Positions 9,142 to 19,635 of a stretch of DNA of 64,000 nt are shown in pieces (position 1 is the first letter of the stretch; each line of letters starts with the position of its first letter). This DNA comes from Pseudomonas azotoformans (GTDB lineage: Bacteria; Pseudomonadota; Gammaproteobacteria; Pseudomonadales; Pseudomonadaceae). Position numbers and translations under genes: made by a program. Location: contig NZ_CP014546.1 in assembly GCF_001579805.1 (NCBI RefSeq), positions 3,286,001 through 3,350,000 of the forward strand, in the 5' to 3' direction. The notes under the pieces are model-generated. The model searched no databases and was not told the origin of the DNA. It saw only the letters and a list, made by a program, of their open reading frames with translations.

Positions 9142-10219
9142 ATGCGCGATCGACTGTTGGCAGCGGAGAAAGTGAAGGCCATCGATTGGCGTGATGGCGC
9201 GCTGTACCTGCTCGATCAGCGTGCCTTGCCGTCCCGGGAAAGCTGGGTGGCCTGCGTGACGGTCGATGAAGTGGCGGCCGCCATTCGTTCGATGGTGGTG
9301 CGCGGTGCGCCGGCTATTGGCATCAGCGCCGCGTATGGCCTGGTGCTGGCGGCCCGTGAGCGCATCGCCGAGGGTGGTGACTGGCAGGCCCGCGTGGGAA
9401 GAAGACTACGCACTGCTGGCCGATGCCCGACCCACCGCGTCGAATCTGTTCTGGGCGTTGAAACGCATGCGCGACCGCCTGGATCGTGTCAAAAAGCACG
9501 CCGATCCGCTGGCGGTGCTGGAAGCAGAAGCCATCGCCATCCATGAAAGTGATCGCGAAGCCAACCTCACCATGGCCCAACTGGGCGTCGAGCTGATCCG
9601 CAAGCACCAGGGCAATGCCCAGGCCATTCTTACCCACGGTAACGCAGGCGCCCTGGCGACCGGCGGCGTGGGGACGGCGCTCGGGGTGATTCGTGCGGCT
9701 TATCTTGAGGGCATGGTCGAGCAGGTCTACGCCAATGAAACCCGGCCTTGGCTGCAAGGTTCGCGGCTGACCGCCTGGGAGTTGGCGGGCGAGGGCATCC
9801 CGGTGACGGTGAATGCCGATTCGGCCGGCGCGCACATCCTCAAGACCAAAGGCGTGACCTGGGTGATCGTCGGCGCCGATTGCATTGCCGCCAATGGCGA
9901 TGTGATCAGCAAGATCGGCACCTACCAATTGGCGGTGTGTGCGATGCACCACGGTGTACGTTTCATGGTGGTGGCGCCGAGTTCGACCCTGGACCTGATG
10001 ATGGCCACGGGTGATGACGTCGCCCTGGAAGAGCGCGATACCGGCGAGTTGCTGGAAGTCGCCGGCCAGCGTTTTGCTGCGGATGTGAGCGCCTACAACC
10101 CGGTGTTCGACGTGACCCCGGCCGACCTGATCGACGTGATCGTGACCGAAAAAGGCGTGGTCGAGCGGCCGGACACCGCCAAGCTGGCCAAGTTGATGTG
10201 CCGTAAGCGCCTGCATTAA
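9142..10219 (+). pseudogene. mtnA: methylthioribose-1-phosphate isomerase MtnA, interrupted by a +1 frameshift
   Basis: MtnA isomerises 5-methylthioribose-1-phosphate to the ribulose form in methionine salvage. The start ATG (9142) has the strong ribosome site GGAGTAAGGG. The first frame encodes the N-terminus up to GDWQAR, including [15 protein letters not shown]. After GTGGGAAGAAGAC (GGG at 9396-9398) the homology continues in the next frame as [19 protein letters not shown] and runs to the stop at 10217-10219. Removing one G restores a 358-residue protein, the normal length. The second half contains VNADSAGA and [10 protein letters not shown]; many family members have Arg where this one has Cys. 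As written the product is truncated, so this is either a sequencing error or a recent inactivation. Confidence 0.85.
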
Positions 10220-10522
10220 GCCAATTCGTCATCAAAATTGGGCTTGGATCCAGCTCTGAGCCCCTCTCGTCGCCCTCAAGCCTGTCATCCGTCAACTTAC
10301 TATGCTCCATGCGCATCAGGGGGATAGGTGCGTGGCGGCGATTGTGATAACATCCGGCGGTTTCCAGGGTTGCCCCGAGGGGTGGCCTATAACGTGCAGA
10401 TCCGTGTCATAACTCGTTGATTTGTCGTAAGTCGTTGTCAGGCACTCTGCCGGCAGCGGCGAGCTTCGTTCGTCCCATATGGATGTGACGAGGTTTCACC
10501 CGAAAAAGGAATCAGGCTTCTC
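10220..10522 (+). promoter_or_regulatory. mtnA-gyrA intergenic region, presumed gyrA promoter
   Basis: About 300 bases without a supported gene on either strand. It should hold the gyrA promoter; TTGTGATAACAT at 10344-10355 is a possible -10 region, but no clear -35 partner was found. A weak ribosome site (AAAGGAA, 10505-10511) lies before the gyrA ATG. A short CCCC-GA-GGGG inverted repeat sits near 10373-10382. No terminator for mtnA was recognised. Confidence 0.35.
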
Positions 10523-13177
10523 ATGGGCGAACTGGCCAAAGAAATCCTCCCGGTCAATATCGAAGACGAGCTGAAACAGTCCTACCTCGACTACGCGATG
10601 AGCGTAATTGTCGGTCGGGCACTGCCTGATGCGCGCGATGGCTTGAAGCCCGTGCACCGGCGTGTGCTGTTCGCGATGAGCGAGCTGGGTAACGACTGGA
10701 ACAAGCCGTACAAGAAATCTGCCCGTGTTGTCGGTGACGTGATCGGTAAGTATCACCCCCACGGCGACACTGCGGTGTACGACACCATCGTTCGGATGGC
10801 CCAGCCGTTTTCCCTGCGCTACCTGCTGGTAGACGGCCAGGGCAACTTCGGTTCGGTCGACGGCGACAACGCCGCGGCCATGCGATACACCGAAGTGCGC
10901 ATGACCAAGCTGGCGCACGAGCTGCTGGCCGACCTGCATAAAGAAACCGTGGACTGGGTGCCGAACTACGACGGCACCGAAATGATCCCGGCCGTCATGC
11001 CAACCAAGATCCCCAACCTGCTGGTCAACGGTTCCAGCGGTATCGCCGTGGGCATGGCGACCAATATCCCGCCGCACAACCTCGGTGAAGTCATCGACGG
11101 TTGCCTGGCCCTCATCGACAACCCTGAGCTGACCGTCGATGAGCTGATGCAATACATCCCCGGTCCGGACTTCCCGACCGCCGCGATCATCAACGGTCGT
11201 GCCGGCATCATTGAAGCCTACCGCACGGGTCGCGGGCGCATTTACATGCGCGCTCGCTCGATGATCGAAGACATCGACAAGGTCGGTGGCCGCCAGCAGA
11301 TCGTCATCACCGAACTCCCATACCAGCTGAACAAAGCGCGTCTGATCGAGAAGATCGCCGAGCTGGTTAAAGAGAAGAAGCTCGAAGGCATTACCGAGCT
11401 GCGCGACGAGTCCGACAAAGACGGTATGCGCGTGGTGATCGAGCTGCGTCGTGGCGAAGTGCCTGAGGTGATCCTCAACAACCTCTACGCCCAGACCCAG
11501 CTGCAAAGCGTGTTTGGTATCAACGTGGTTGCACTGATCGACGGCCGACCGCGCATCCTGAACCTCAAGGATCTGCTGGAAGCCTTCGTGCGTCACCGTC
11601 GTGAAGTGGTGACCCGCCGTACCGTGTTCGAACTGCGCAAGGCCCGCGAACGCGGCCACATCCTGGAAGGCCAGGCGGTTGCGCTGTCGAACATCGACCC
11701 GGTGATCGCACTGATCAAGGCTTCGCCAACCCCGTCGGAAGCCAAGGAAGCGCTGATCAGCACCCCTTGGGAATCCAGTGCCGTGGTGGCCATGGTTGAG
11801 CGTGCCGGTGCTGATTCGTGCCGTCCAGAGACCCTGGACCCACAATACGGCCTGCGCGAAGGCAAGTACTTCCTTTCCCCGGAACAGGCCCAGGCCATCC
11901 TGGAACTGCGCCTGCACCGCCTGACCGGCCTGGAGCACGAAAAGCTGCTGGCCGAGTACCAGGAGATCCTCAACCAGATCGGCGAGTTGATCCGCATCCT
12001 CAGCAGCGCTGTGCGCCTGATGGAAGTGATCCGCGAAGAACTGGAAGTGATCCGCGCCGAATACGGCGACGTGCGCCGCACCGAGATCCTCGATGCGCGC
12101 CTCGACCTGACCCTGGGTGACATGATCCCGGAAGAAGAGCGCGTGGTGACCATCTCCCACGGTGGTTATGCCAAGACCCAGCCATTGGCGGCGTACCAGG
12201 CCCAGCGTCGTGGCGGTAAAGGTAAATCGGCTACCGGCGTGAAGGATGAGGACTACATCGCTCACCTGCTGGTCGCCAACAGCCATACCACGCTGCTGCT
12301 GTTCTCCAGCAAAGGCAAGGTGTACTGGCTGAAAACCTACGAAATCCCGGAAGCGTCCCGTGCCGCCCGTGGTCGTCCGCTGGTCAACCTGCTGCCGCTG
12401 GACAGTGATGAATACATCACCACCATGCTGCCGGTCGAGGAATACACCGAAGGTCACTTCATCTTCATGGCCACCGCCAAAGGCACCGTGAAGAAGACCC
12501 CGCTGGAATCCTTCAGCCGTCAGCGCAGCGTGGGCCTGATCGCCCTGGAGCTGGACGAAGGCGATGTACTGATCTCCGCGGCCATCACCGATGGCGAGCG
12601 TGAAGTCATGCTGTTCTCCGACGGCGGCAAGGTCACGCGCTTCAAGGAATCCGACGTTCGCGCCATGGGCCGTACCGCCCGAGGTGTACGTGGCATGCGT
12701 CTGCCGGAAGGGCAGAAGCTGATTTCGATGCTGATCCCGGAAGAAGGCAGCCAGATCCTCACCGCTTCCGAGCGTGGTTATGGCAAGCGTACGGCCATCA
12801 GCGAGTTCCCGGAGTACAAGCGTGGCGGCCAGGGCGTGATCGCCATGGTCAGCAACGACCGCAACGGCCGTCTGGTCGGCGCGGTGCAGGTGCTCGACGG
12901 CGAGGAAATCATGCTGATTTCCGACCAGGGCACCCTGGTACGTACCCGTGTGGCTGAAGTGTCGAGCCTGGGCCGTAACACCCAGGGCGTGACCCTGATC
13001 AAGCTGGCCAAGGACGAAAAACTGGTTGGCCTTGAGCGTGTCCAGGAGCCTTCGGAAGTCGAAGGCGAAGAGCTGGAAGGTGAAGAGTTTGACGGCGAGG
13101 TGATCGCAGCCGGCGATGACAACGTCGACGAGCCGACCCTCGACGCTGCCGCAGATGAAGAAGAACCGCAGGAATAA
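10523..13177 (+). CDS. gyrA: DNA gyrase subunit A
   Basis: An 884-residue type II topoisomerase subunit that, with GyrB, introduces negative supercoils. The catalytic tyrosine is Y122 in [10 protein letters not shown]. The quinolone-resistance region ([13 protein letters not shown]) has Thr83 and Asp87, the susceptible residues in Pseudomonas numbering. The GyrA box QRRGGKG, needed for DNA wrapping, follows the start of the C-terminal beta-pinwheel, and repeated blade motifs such as [12 protein letters not shown] and [11 protein letters not shown] are present. The tail is strongly acidic ([13 protein letters not shown]). The start ATGGGCGAACTGGCC encodes the usual MGELAKEI. It is followed by a hairpin and then serC. 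Confidence 0.97.
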   Translation: MGELAKEILPVNIEDELKQSYLDYAMSVIVGRALPDARDGLKPVHRRVLFAMSELGNDWNKPYKKSARVVGDVIGKYHPHGDTAVYDTIVRMAQPFSLRYLLVDGQGNFGSVDGDNAAAMRYTEVRMTKLAHELLADLHKETVDWVPNYDGTEMIPAVMPTKIPNLLVNGSSGIAVGMATNIPPHNLGEVIDGCLALIDNPELTVDELMQYIPGPDFPTAAIINGRAGIIEAYRTGRGRIYMRARSMIEDIDKVGGRQQIVITELPYQLNKARLIEKIAELVKEKKLEGITELRDESDKDGMRVVIELRRGEVPEVILNNLYAQTQLQSVFGINVVALIDGRPRILNLKDLLEAFVRHRREVVTRRTVFELRKARERGHILEGQAVALSNIDPVIALIKASPTPSEAKEALISTPWESSAVVAMVERAGADSCRPETLDPQYGLREGKYFLSPEQAQAILELRLHRLTGLEHEKLLAEYQEILNQIGELIRILSSAVRLMEVIREELEVIRAEYGDVRRTEILDARLDLTLGDMIPEEERVVTISHGGYAKTQPLAAYQAQRRGGKGKSATGVKDEDYIAHLLVANSHTTLLLFSSKGKVYWLKTYEIPEASRAARGRPLVNLLPLDSDEYITTMLPVEEYTEGHFIFMATAKGTVKKTPLESFSRQRSVGLIALELDEGDVLISAAITDGEREVMLFSDGGKVTRFKESDVRAMGRTARGVRGMRLPEGQKLISMLIPEEGSQILTASERGYGKRTAISEFPEYKRGGQGVIAMVSNDRNGRLVGAVQVLDGEEIMLISDQGTLVRTRVAEVSSLGRNTQGVTLIKLAKDEKLVGLERVQEPSEVEGEELEGEEFDGEVIAAGDDNVDEPTLDAAADEEEPQE

Positions 13178-13187
13178 GCGGACACAC

Positions 13188-13220
13188 AGGGGGCGGATGA
13201 AGATTCGCCCCCTTGTTGTT
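13188..13220 (+). terminator. hairpin after gyrA
   Basis: AGGGGGCG (13188-13195) pairs with CGCCCCCT (13206-13213) around a ten-base loop and is followed by TGTTGTT. It has the form of a rho-independent terminator ten bases beyond the gyrA stop. It would separate gyrA from the serC operon, or attenuate read-through. Confidence 0.65.
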
Positions 13221-13288
13221 TGTCCCTTCTGAAAGTATTGAAACACCTGTTTATTGCACCACCCCACCAGATCAGAGTGAGATTGGAT

Positions 13289-14374
13289 GTGAGCAAGAGA
13301 GCCTATAACTTCTGTGCCGGTCCCGCGGCGCTTCCTGAAGCAGTCCTGCAGCGTGCGCAGGGTGAACTCCTCGACTGGCATGGAAAAGGCCTCTCCGTGA
13401 TGGAAATGAGCCATCGCAGCGATGAGTTCGTGTCCATCGCCACCAAGGCCGAGCAGGACCTGCGCGACTTGCTGGACATTCCATCCAACTACAAAGTGCT
13501 GTTCCTGCAGGGCGGCGCCAGCCAGCAGTTCGCGCAAATTCCGCTGAACCTGTTGCCGGAAGACGGCACGGCTGACTATATCGACACGGGCATCTGGGGC
13601 CAGAAGGCCATTGAAGAGGCCTCTCGTTACGGTCACGTCAATGTCGCAGGCACCGCCAAGCCGTACGACTACTTCGCCATTCCCGGTCAGAACGAGTGGA
13701 AGCTGTCGAAGGACGCTGCCTACGTGCACTACGTTGCGAACGAAACCATCGGCGGCCTGGAGTTTGATTGGGTGCCGGAGGTCGGTGACGTGCCGCTGGT
13801 GTGCGACATGTCCTCGGACATCCTTTCGCGTCCTATCGATGTCTCCAAGTACGGCATGATCTACGCCGGCGCGCAGAAGAACATCGGCCCGAGCGGCATC
13901 CTGGTCAACATCATCCGCGAAGACCTGCTCGGTCGCGCCCGTTCGCTGTGCCCGACCATGCTCAACTACAAGGTCGCGGCCGATAACGGCTCGATGTACA
14001 ACACGCCGCCGGCGTTTGCCTGGTACCTCTCCGGCCTGGTGTTCGAGTGGCTGAAAGAGCAGGGCGGTGTGGCCGCCATGGGCAAGCTCAACGAAGTGAA
14101 GAAGCGCACCCTGTACGACTTCATCGACGCCAGCGGCTTGTACAGCAACCCGATCAACCTGACTGACCGCTCGTGGATGAACGTGCCGTTCCGCCTGGCT
14201 GACGATCGTCTGGACAAGCCATTCCTGGCCGGTGCCGACGAGCGCGGCCTGCTCAACCTCAAGGGCCACCGCTCGGTGGGTGGCATGCGCGCCTCCATCT
14301 ACAACGCCGTCGACATCCACGCGATCAACGCGTTGGTTGCCTACATGGCAGAGTTCGAAAAGGAACACGGCTAA
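13289..14374 (+). CDS. serC: phosphoserine aminotransferase SerC
   Basis: A 361-residue PLP enzyme converting 3-phosphohydroxypyruvate to phosphoserine (serine synthesis) and acting also in pyridoxal phosphate synthesis. NFCAGPAALPEAVLQ is the family N-terminus, FLQGGASQQFAQ binds the cofactor phosphate, and the PLP lysine is in YAGAQKNIGPSG. I start at the GTG at 13289 (VSKRAYNFC), which gives exactly the Pseudomonas length; the longer frame begins with a TTG just after the terminator and adds unrelated residues. The stop overlaps the pheA start by one base (TAATG), so the two are translationally coupled. Confidence 0.93.
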   Translation: MSKRAYNFCAGPAALPEAVLQRAQGELLDWHGKGLSVMEMSHRSDEFVSIATKAEQDLRDLLDIPSNYKVLFLQGGASQQFAQIPLNLLPEDGTADYIDTGIWGQKAIEEASRYGHVNVAGTAKPYDYFAIPGQNEWKLSKDAAYVHYVANETIGGLEFDWVPEVGDVPLVCDMSSDILSRPIDVSKYGMIYAGAQKNIGPSGILVNIIREDLLGRARSLCPTMLNYKVAADNGSMYNTPPAFAWYLSGLVFEWLKEQGGVAAMGKLNEVKKRTLYDFIDASGLYSNPINLTDRSWMNVPFRLADDRLDKPFLAGADERGLLNLKGHRSVGGMRASIYNAVDIHAINALVAYMAEFEKEHG

Positions 14375-15468
14375 TGTCTGAGCAAGAACTCAAGGCCCTG
14401 CGCGTACGCATTGACAGCCTGGACGAGAAAGTCCTGGAGCTGATCAGTGAGCGTGCGCGGTGTGCCCAGGAAGTGGCACGGGTGAAGATGGCGTCCCTGG
14501 CCGAAGGCGAAGTGCCGGTGTTCTACCGGCCCGAGCGCGAAGCCCAGGTGCTCAAGCGCGTGATGGAGCGCAACAAAGGCCCACTGGGTAATGAAGAGAT
14601 GGCGCGGTTGTTCCGTGAAATCATGTCTTCTTGCCTAGCACTGGAGCAGCCGCTGAAAGTGGCTTACCTCGGCCCCGAAGGTACCTTCACCCAGGCGGCG
14701 GCCATGAAGCACTTCGGCCACGCGGTGATCAGCAAGCCAATGGCGGCGATCGACGAAGTGTTCCGCGAAGTGGCGGCCGGTGCGGTGAATTTTGGCGTGG
14801 TGCCGGTGGAAAACTCCACCGAAGGCGCGGTCAACCACACGCTGGACAGCTTCCTTGAGCACGACATGGTGATCTGCGGCGAAGTCGAGTTGCGCATCCA
14901 CCACCACCTGCTAGTGGGCGAGAACACCAAGACCGACAGCATCAGCCGTATCTACTCCCACGCCCAGTCCCTGGCCCAGTGCCGCAAGTGGCTGGACGCG
15001 CACTACCCGAATGTCGAGCGCGTGGCGGTCTCCAGCAACGCCGAGGCGGCCAAGCGCGTCAAGGGTGAGTGGAACTCGGCGGCCATCGCCGGTGATATGG
15101 CGGCGGGCCTGTATGGCCTGACGCGTCTGGCTGAGAAAATCGAGGACCGCCCGGACAACTCCACGCGCTTCCTGATGATCGGCAGCCAGGAAGTGCCGCC
15201 AACGGGCGACGACAAGACGTCCATCATCGTCTCCATGAGCAACAAGCCCGGCGCGCTGCATGAGCTGCTGGTGCCGTTCCACGATAACGGGATTGACCTG
15301 ACGCGCATCGAGACTCGTCCTTCGCGCAGCGGTAAATGGACTTACGTGTTCTTTATCGACTTCATCGGCCACCACCGCGACCCACTGGTCAAAGGTGTGC
15401 TGGAGAAAATCAGTCAAGAAGCCGTGGCACTCAAGGTGCTGGGCTCTTACCCGAAAGCGGTTCTGTGA
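14374..15468 (+). CDS. pheA: bifunctional chorismate mutase / prephenate dehydratase PheA
   Basis: A 364-residue P-protein for phenylalanine synthesis. An AroQ-type chorismate mutase helix bundle occupies about residues 1-85 (LRVRIDSLDEKVLELISERARC). Prephenate dehydratase begins near residue 93 (VAYLGPEGTFTQAA) and carries the TRF motif (DNSTRFLMIG). The ACT regulatory domain starts near residue 280 with KPGALHELL and includes the ESRP-equivalent IETRPS, the site of phenylalanine feedback binding. It sits between serC and hisC in a conserved aromatic amino acid operon. Confidence 0.94.
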   Translation: MSEQELKALRVRIDSLDEKVLELISERARCAQEVARVKMASLAEGEVPVFYRPEREAQVLKRVMERNKGPLGNEEMARLFREIMSSCLALEQPLKVAYLGPEGTFTQAAAMKHFGHAVISKPMAAIDEVFREVAAGAVNFGVVPVENSTEGAVNHTLDSFLEHDMVICGEVELRIHHHLLVGENTKTDSISRIYSHAQSLAQCRKWLDAHYPNVERVAVSSNAEAAKRVKGEWNSAAIAGDMAAGLYGLTRLAEKIEDRPDNSTRFLMIGSQEVPPTGDDKTSIIVSMSNKPGALHELLVPFHDNGIDLTRIETRPSRSGKWTYVFFIDFIGHHRDPLVKGVLEKISQEAVALKVLGSYPKAVL

Positions 15469-15477
15469 GGCTTTAAC

Positions 15478-16590
15478 ATGAGTGGCAACTTCCTCGCCCT
15501 GGCGCAGCCGGGCGTGCAACAACTGTCGCCTTACGTTCCGGGCAAGCCTGTGGACGAGTTGGCGCGTGAGTTGAACCTGGATCCGGCGAACATCGTCAAG
15601 CTGGCGAGTAACGAAAACCCGCTGGGCCCGAGCCCAAAAGTGTTGGCGGCGATTCGTGAAGAACTGGCTGAACTGACCCGCTACCCCGACGGCAACGGCT
15701 TTGCCCTGAAGTCACTGCTGGCGGAAAAATGTCGGGTCGAGCTGAACCAGGTCACCCTGGGCAACGGCTCCAACGACATTCTTGAGCTGGTTGGCCGTGC
15801 GTATCTGGCGCCGGGCTTGAATGCGGTGTTCAGCGAGCACGCGTTTGCGGTCTATCCGATCGTGACCCAGGCGGTCGGCGCTGATGCGCGCGTTGTTCCT
15901 GCGAAGGATTGGGGTCACGACTTGCCGGCCATGCTGGCGGCCATCGACGCCCAGACCCGCGTGGTGTTTATCGCCAACCCGAACAACCCGACCGGCACCT
16001 GGTTCGACGCGCAAGCGCTGAACGACTTCCTGCAAGATGTGCCGGAACATGTGCTGGTCGTGCTGGACGAGGCCTACATCGAATACGCTGAAGGCAGTGA
16101 TTTGCCGAACGGCCTGGATTTCCTGGCGGCGTACCCGAACCTGCTGGTTTCGCGCACGTTCTCCAAGGCGTATGGCCTGGCGTCGCTGCGGGTCGGCTAT
16201 GGCCTGTCCACCGCCGTGGTGGCCGATGTGCTGAACCGTGTGCGCCAACCGTTCAACGTCAACAGCCTCGCCTTGGCGGCGGCCTGTGCGGCGGTGAAGG
16301 ATGCCGAGTACCTGGAAGAAGGTCGTCGTATCAACGAAAGCGGCATGCTGCAACTGCAGGAAGGCTTCCGTGAGCTGGGCCTGGGCTGGATCCCGTCCAA
16401 GGGCAACTTCATTTGTGTCGACCTCGGCCAAGTGGCTGCGCCGGTGTTCCAGGGCCTGTTGCGCGAAGGCGTGATCGTGCGTCCGACTGCCAACTACGGC
16501 ATGCCGAACCACCTGCGCATCACCATCGGCCTGCCAGCAGAAAACGCCCGCTTCCTGGAGGCGCTGGCCAAGGTTCTGGCCCGTGGTTGA
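15478..16590 (+). CDS. hisC: histidinol-phosphate / aromatic aminotransferase HisC
   Basis: A 370-residue fold-type I PLP aminotransferase. Visible motifs are SNENPLGPSP, YPDGNGFALK, ANPNNPTGTW, LDEAYIEYAE and the PLP-lysine motif SRTFSKAYGLASLRVGYG. Pseudomonas has a second hisC in its histidine operon; this copy (hisC2 in P. aeruginosa), embedded between pheA and tyrA, probably transaminates phenylpyruvate, hydroxyphenylpyruvate or prephenate for phenylalanine and tyrosine. It is nine bases after pheA and overlaps the next gene by eight bases. Confidence 0.9.
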   Translation: MSGNFLALAQPGVQQLSPYVPGKPVDELARELNLDPANIVKLASNENPLGPSPKVLAAIREELAELTRYPDGNGFALKSLLAEKCRVELNQVTLGNGSNDILELVGRAYLAPGLNAVFSEHAFAVYPIVTQAVGADARVVPAKDWGHDLPAMLAAIDAQTRVVFIANPNNPTGTWFDAQALNDFLQDVPEHVLVVLDEAYIEYAEGSDLPNGLDFLAAYPNLLVSRTFSKAYGLASLRVGYGLSTAVVADVLNRVRQPFNVNSLALAAACAAVKDAEYLEEGRRINESGMLQLQEGFRELGLGWIPSKGNFICVDLGQVAAPVFQGLLREGVIVRPTANYGMPNHLRITIGLPAENARFLEALAKVLARG

Positions 16591-18829
16591 TGTCACTGCA
16601 TTGCAACCTGCTGTGCCTATGATCGGTCGCCTGGTGGTGGTCGGTCTGGGGTTGATCGGCGGCTCCTTCGCCAAAGGCCTGCGTGAAAGCGGGCTGTGTG
16701 GCGAAGTGGTCGGTGTGGACCTGGACCCGCAATCGCGCAAGCTGGCGGTTGAGTTGGGCGTGGTCGATCGTTGTGAGGCGGACCTGGCGCTCGCGTGCCA
16801 AGGCGCAGACGTGATCCAACTGGCCGTGCCGATCCTGGCCATGGAGAAATTGCTCGCCGTGCTGGCGGGCATGGACCTGGGCCAGGCGATCCTGACAGAC
16901 GTCGGCAGTGCCAAAGGCAATGTGGTGCGCGCGGCGCAACTGGCCTTTGGTGGTATGCCGGCGCGCTTCGTACCGGGCCATCCGATTGCCGGCTCCGAGC
17001 AGAGTGGGGTAGAGGCGTCCAATGCGCAGCTGTTCCGTCGCCATAAAGTCATCCTGACGCCGCTTGCGCAAACCGATCCGGCTGCGTTGGCGGTGGTGGA
17101 TCGTTTGTGGCGTGAGCTGGGCGCGGATGTCGAACATATGCAGGTCGAGCGCCATGACGAAGTGCTGGCCGCGACCAGTCATCTGCCGCACTTGCTCGCA
17201 TTTGGCCTGGTGGACTCCCTGGCCAAGCGCAACGAGAACCTCGAGATTTTCCGCTACGCCGCCGGTGGCTTCCGTGATTTCACGCGGATTGCCGGCAGCG
17301 ACCCGGTGATGTGGCACGACATCTTCCTCGCCAATCGCGAAGCGGTGTTGCGCACCCTGGACACCTTCCGCAGCGACCTCGACGCCTTGCGCGACGCAGT
17401 TGATGCTGGAGATGGCCATCAATTATTGGGCGTGTTCACCCGTGCGCGGGTGGCGCGTGAGCATTTCAGCAAGATCCTGGCGCGCCGGGCCTACATGGAA
17501 ACCGCTGTGAACGCTGATGAGTTGACCTTCCTCGCCGAACCGGGTGGCCGCTTGAGCGGAAGTATTCGGGTGCCGGGCGATAAGTCGATCTCCCATCGTT
17601 CGATCATGCTGGGTTCGTTGGCTGAGGGTGTGACTGAGGTCGAAGGTTTCCTTGAAGGCGAAGATGCCCTGGCGACCTTGCAGGCGTTTCGCGACATGGG
17701 CGTGGTGATTGAAGGCCCGCACCATGGGCGCGTGACCATTCATGGCGTGGGGCTGCATGGCCTGAAGCCGGCGCCGGGGCCGATTTACCTGGGTAACTCC
17801 GGTACTTCCATGCGTTTGCTGTCCGGTTTGCTGGCAGCGCAGAGCTTTGACAGTGTGCTGACCGGCGATGCGTCCTTGTCCAAGCGCCCGATGAGTCGTG
17901 TAGCCAAGCCGCTGCGGGAAATGGGCGCGGTGATCGAGACGGGACCGGAAGGGCGTCCGCCGCTGACCATTCGGGGTGGCCAGTCGTTGAAAGGCCTGGC
18001 TTATGCAATGCCGATGGCCAGTGCCCAGGTCAAGTCCTGCCTGTTGTTGGCTGGGTTGTACGCTGAAGGTAAAACCGCGGTGACCGAGCCTGCGCCGACC
18101 CGTGACCACACCGAGCGCATGTTGCGTGGCTTTGGTTATCCGGTGGCGGTGGAGGGCGCGACGGCGTCGGTGGAGTCCGGTCATGCGCTGACGGCTGCCC
18201 ATATAGAAGTGCCGGGGGATATTTCTTCTTCAGCGTTCTTTTTGGTGGCAGCTTCGATTGCCGAGGGTTCTGAGTTGCTGCTGGAGCATGTGGGCGTTAA
18301 TCCCACGCGCACCGGCGTGATCGATATCCTGCGGCTGATGGGCGCGGATATCACCCTGGAGAACCAGCGTGAGGTGGGTGGTGAGCCTGTCGCGGATCTG
18401 CGCGTAAGAGCGGTAGCGTTGAAAGGGATCGAGATTCCTGAAGCGCTGGTGCCGTTGGCGATCGATGAGTTTCCGGTGTTGTTCGTCGCGGCGGCTTGTG
18501 CCGAGGGACGAACGGTGTTGCGTGGCGCTTCAGAGCTGCGCGTGAAGGAGTCCGATCGTATCCAGGTCATGGCCGATGGTCTGCTGGCGTTGGGCGTGAA
18601 GTGTGAACCGACCCCTGATGGGATTATCATTGAGGGTGGCCCGATGGGCGGTGGCGAGGTGCATGCCCATGGTGATCACCGGATTGCCATGGCGTTCAGC
18701 GTGGCTTCCCTACGGGCGGCGGCGCCGATTCGTATCCGTGACTGCGCCAATGTTGCTACGTCTTTTCCGAATTTTCTTACACTGTGTGCCCACGTCGGCA
18801 TCCGTGTTGCCCAAGAGGCTCAATTGTGA
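16583..18829 (+). CDS. tyrA-aroA: fused prephenate (cyclohexadienyl) dehydrogenase TyrA - EPSP synthase AroA
   Basis: A 748-residue fusion. Residues 1-300 are the TyrA dehydrogenase: Rossmann motif [23 protein letters not shown], and [15 protein letters not shown]. The AroA part starts near residue 311 ([21 protein letters not shown]), then [27 protein letters not shown] and the catalytic region RVKESDRIQ. It makes hydroxyphenylpyruvate/arogenate-route product and 5-enolpyruvylshikimate-3-phosphate. The fusion is normal for Pseudomonas. The GTG at 16583 overlaps hisC; an ATG at 16619 (MIGRLVVV) would shorten it by 12 residues and is equally possible. Confidence 0.93.
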   Translation: MVDVTALQPAVPMIGRLVVVGLGLIGGSFAKGLRESGLCGEVVGVDLDPQSRKLAVELGVVDRCEADLALACQGADVIQLAVPILAMEKLLAVLAGMDLGQAILTDVGSAKGNVVRAAQLAFGGMPARFVPGHPIAGSEQSGVEASNAQLFRRHKVILTPLAQTDPAALAVVDRLWRELGADVEHMQVERHDEVLAATSHLPHLLAFGLVDSLAKRNENLEIFRYAAGGFRDFTRIAGSDPVMWHDIFLANREAVLRTLDTFRSDLDALRDAVDAGDGHQLLGVFTRARVAREHFSKILARRAYMETAVNADELTFLAEPGGRLSGSIRVPGDKSISHRSIMLGSLAEGVTEVEGFLEGEDALATLQAFRDMGVVIEGPHHGRVTIHGVGLHGLKPAPGPIYLGNSGTSMRLLSGLLAAQSFDSVLTGDASLSKRPMSRVAKPLREMGAVIETGPEGRPPLTIRGGQSLKGLAYAMPMASAQVKSCLLLAGLYAEGKTAVTEPAPTRDHTERMLRGFGYPVAVEGATASVESGHALTAAHIEVPGDISSSAFFLVAASIAEGSELLLEHVGVNPTRTGVIDILRLMGADITLENQREVGGEPVADLRVRAVALKGIEIPEALVPLAIDEFPVLFVAAACAEGRTVLRGASELRVKESDRIQVMADGLLALGVKCEPTPDGIIIEGGPMGGGEVHAHGDHRIAMAFSVASLRAAAPIRIRDCANVATSFPNFLTLCAHVGIRVAQEAQL

Positions 18830-19515
18830 ATATCAAAGCACCGGTGATTACCATCGACGGGCCAAGCGGCTCGGGCAAAGGCACGATCGCCGGCATCCTG
18901 GCCAAGCGCCTGGGCTGGTGCCTGCTGGATTCCGGCGCGCTGTACCGCCTGCTGGCATTCGCCGCACGCAACCATGGCGTCGACCTGACCAACGAAGAAT
19001 CCCTGAAGCTGCTGGCCGCGCACCTTGATGTGCAGTTTGTCGGCGCGACGGAAGGTCATCCCCAGCGCATCATCCTCGAAGGGGACGATGTGACGGATGA
19101 CCTGCGCAACGAACAGGTCGGCTCCTGGGCTTCCCAGGTTGCCGCGCTGCCGGCCGTGCGTGATGCGCTGCTGCAGCGTCAGCGGGCTTTTCAGGAGCCG
19201 CCGGGCCTGGTGGCCGATGGTCGTGATATGGGTACCGTGGTGTTTCCCGAGGCGCCCTTGAAGATTTTCCTGACCGCCAGCGCCGAGGAGCGGGCTCGCC
19301 GCCGCTACTTGCAGTTGAAGGGCAAAGTCGATGGTGTTAGTCTGTCGAGTCTGCTAGATGAGATCCGTGCACGCGATGAGCGTGATACCCAGCGCGCAGT
19401 AGCCCCGCTCAAGCCGGCGGCTGATGCTATACAGCTGGATTCCACGGAGTTGTCCATCGAGCAGGTGCTGGAACGCATCTTGAGTGAAATCGCCATTCGC
19501 GATATCGCCGGGTGA
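18826..19515 (+). CDS. cmk: cytidylate kinase Cmk
   Basis: A 229-residue CMP/dCMP kinase. Walker A is [10 protein letters not shown] near residue 11, followed by [34 protein letters not shown] and [13 protein letters not shown], all cytidylate kinase features. I start at the GTG at 18826, which overlaps the AroA stop as GTGA and has AAGAGG upstream; the longer frame from 18784 lies inside tyrA-aroA. It is the last gene coupled to the aromatic operon, followed by a hairpin before rpsA. Confidence 0.93.
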   Translation: MNIKAPVITIDGPSGSGKGTIAGILAKRLGWCLLDSGALYRLLAFAARNHGVDLTNEESLKLLAAHLDVQFVGATEGHPQRIILEGDDVTDDLRNEQVGSWASQVAALPAVRDALLQRQRAFQEPPGLVADGRDMGTVVFPEAPLKIFLTASAEERARRRYLQLKGKVDGVSLSSLLDEIRARDERDTQRAVAPLKPAADAIQLDSTELSIEQVLERILSEIAIRDIAG

Positions 19516-19519
19516 TCAA

Positions 19520-19563
19520 GAAGGCCGCAGGGGACCAGTCATAGTCCTGCGGTGGCTTCTTTT
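19520..19563 (+). terminator. hairpin between cmk and rpsA
   Basis: CCGCAGG (19525-19531) pairs with CCTGCGG (19546-19552), the stem is extended by GAAG/CTTC pairs, and it ends in TCTTTTAA. It could be a terminator for cmk or a structured leader affecting rpsA, whose product is known in other bacteria to regulate its own translation. Confidence 0.5.
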
Positions 19564-19635
19564 AACTGAAACTGACCCACACCGTCTGGGGTGTGGAGAT
19601 GGGCGTATTCTTCGCCCTTATCAACAGGAATTAAA

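Noticed and set aside
10496..14368. A 1290-codon open frame on the minus strand across gyrA and serC
   Set aside because: It is the antisense shadow of two certain genes with biased codons; its translation is low-complexity and His/Gln/Asp-rich with no motif.
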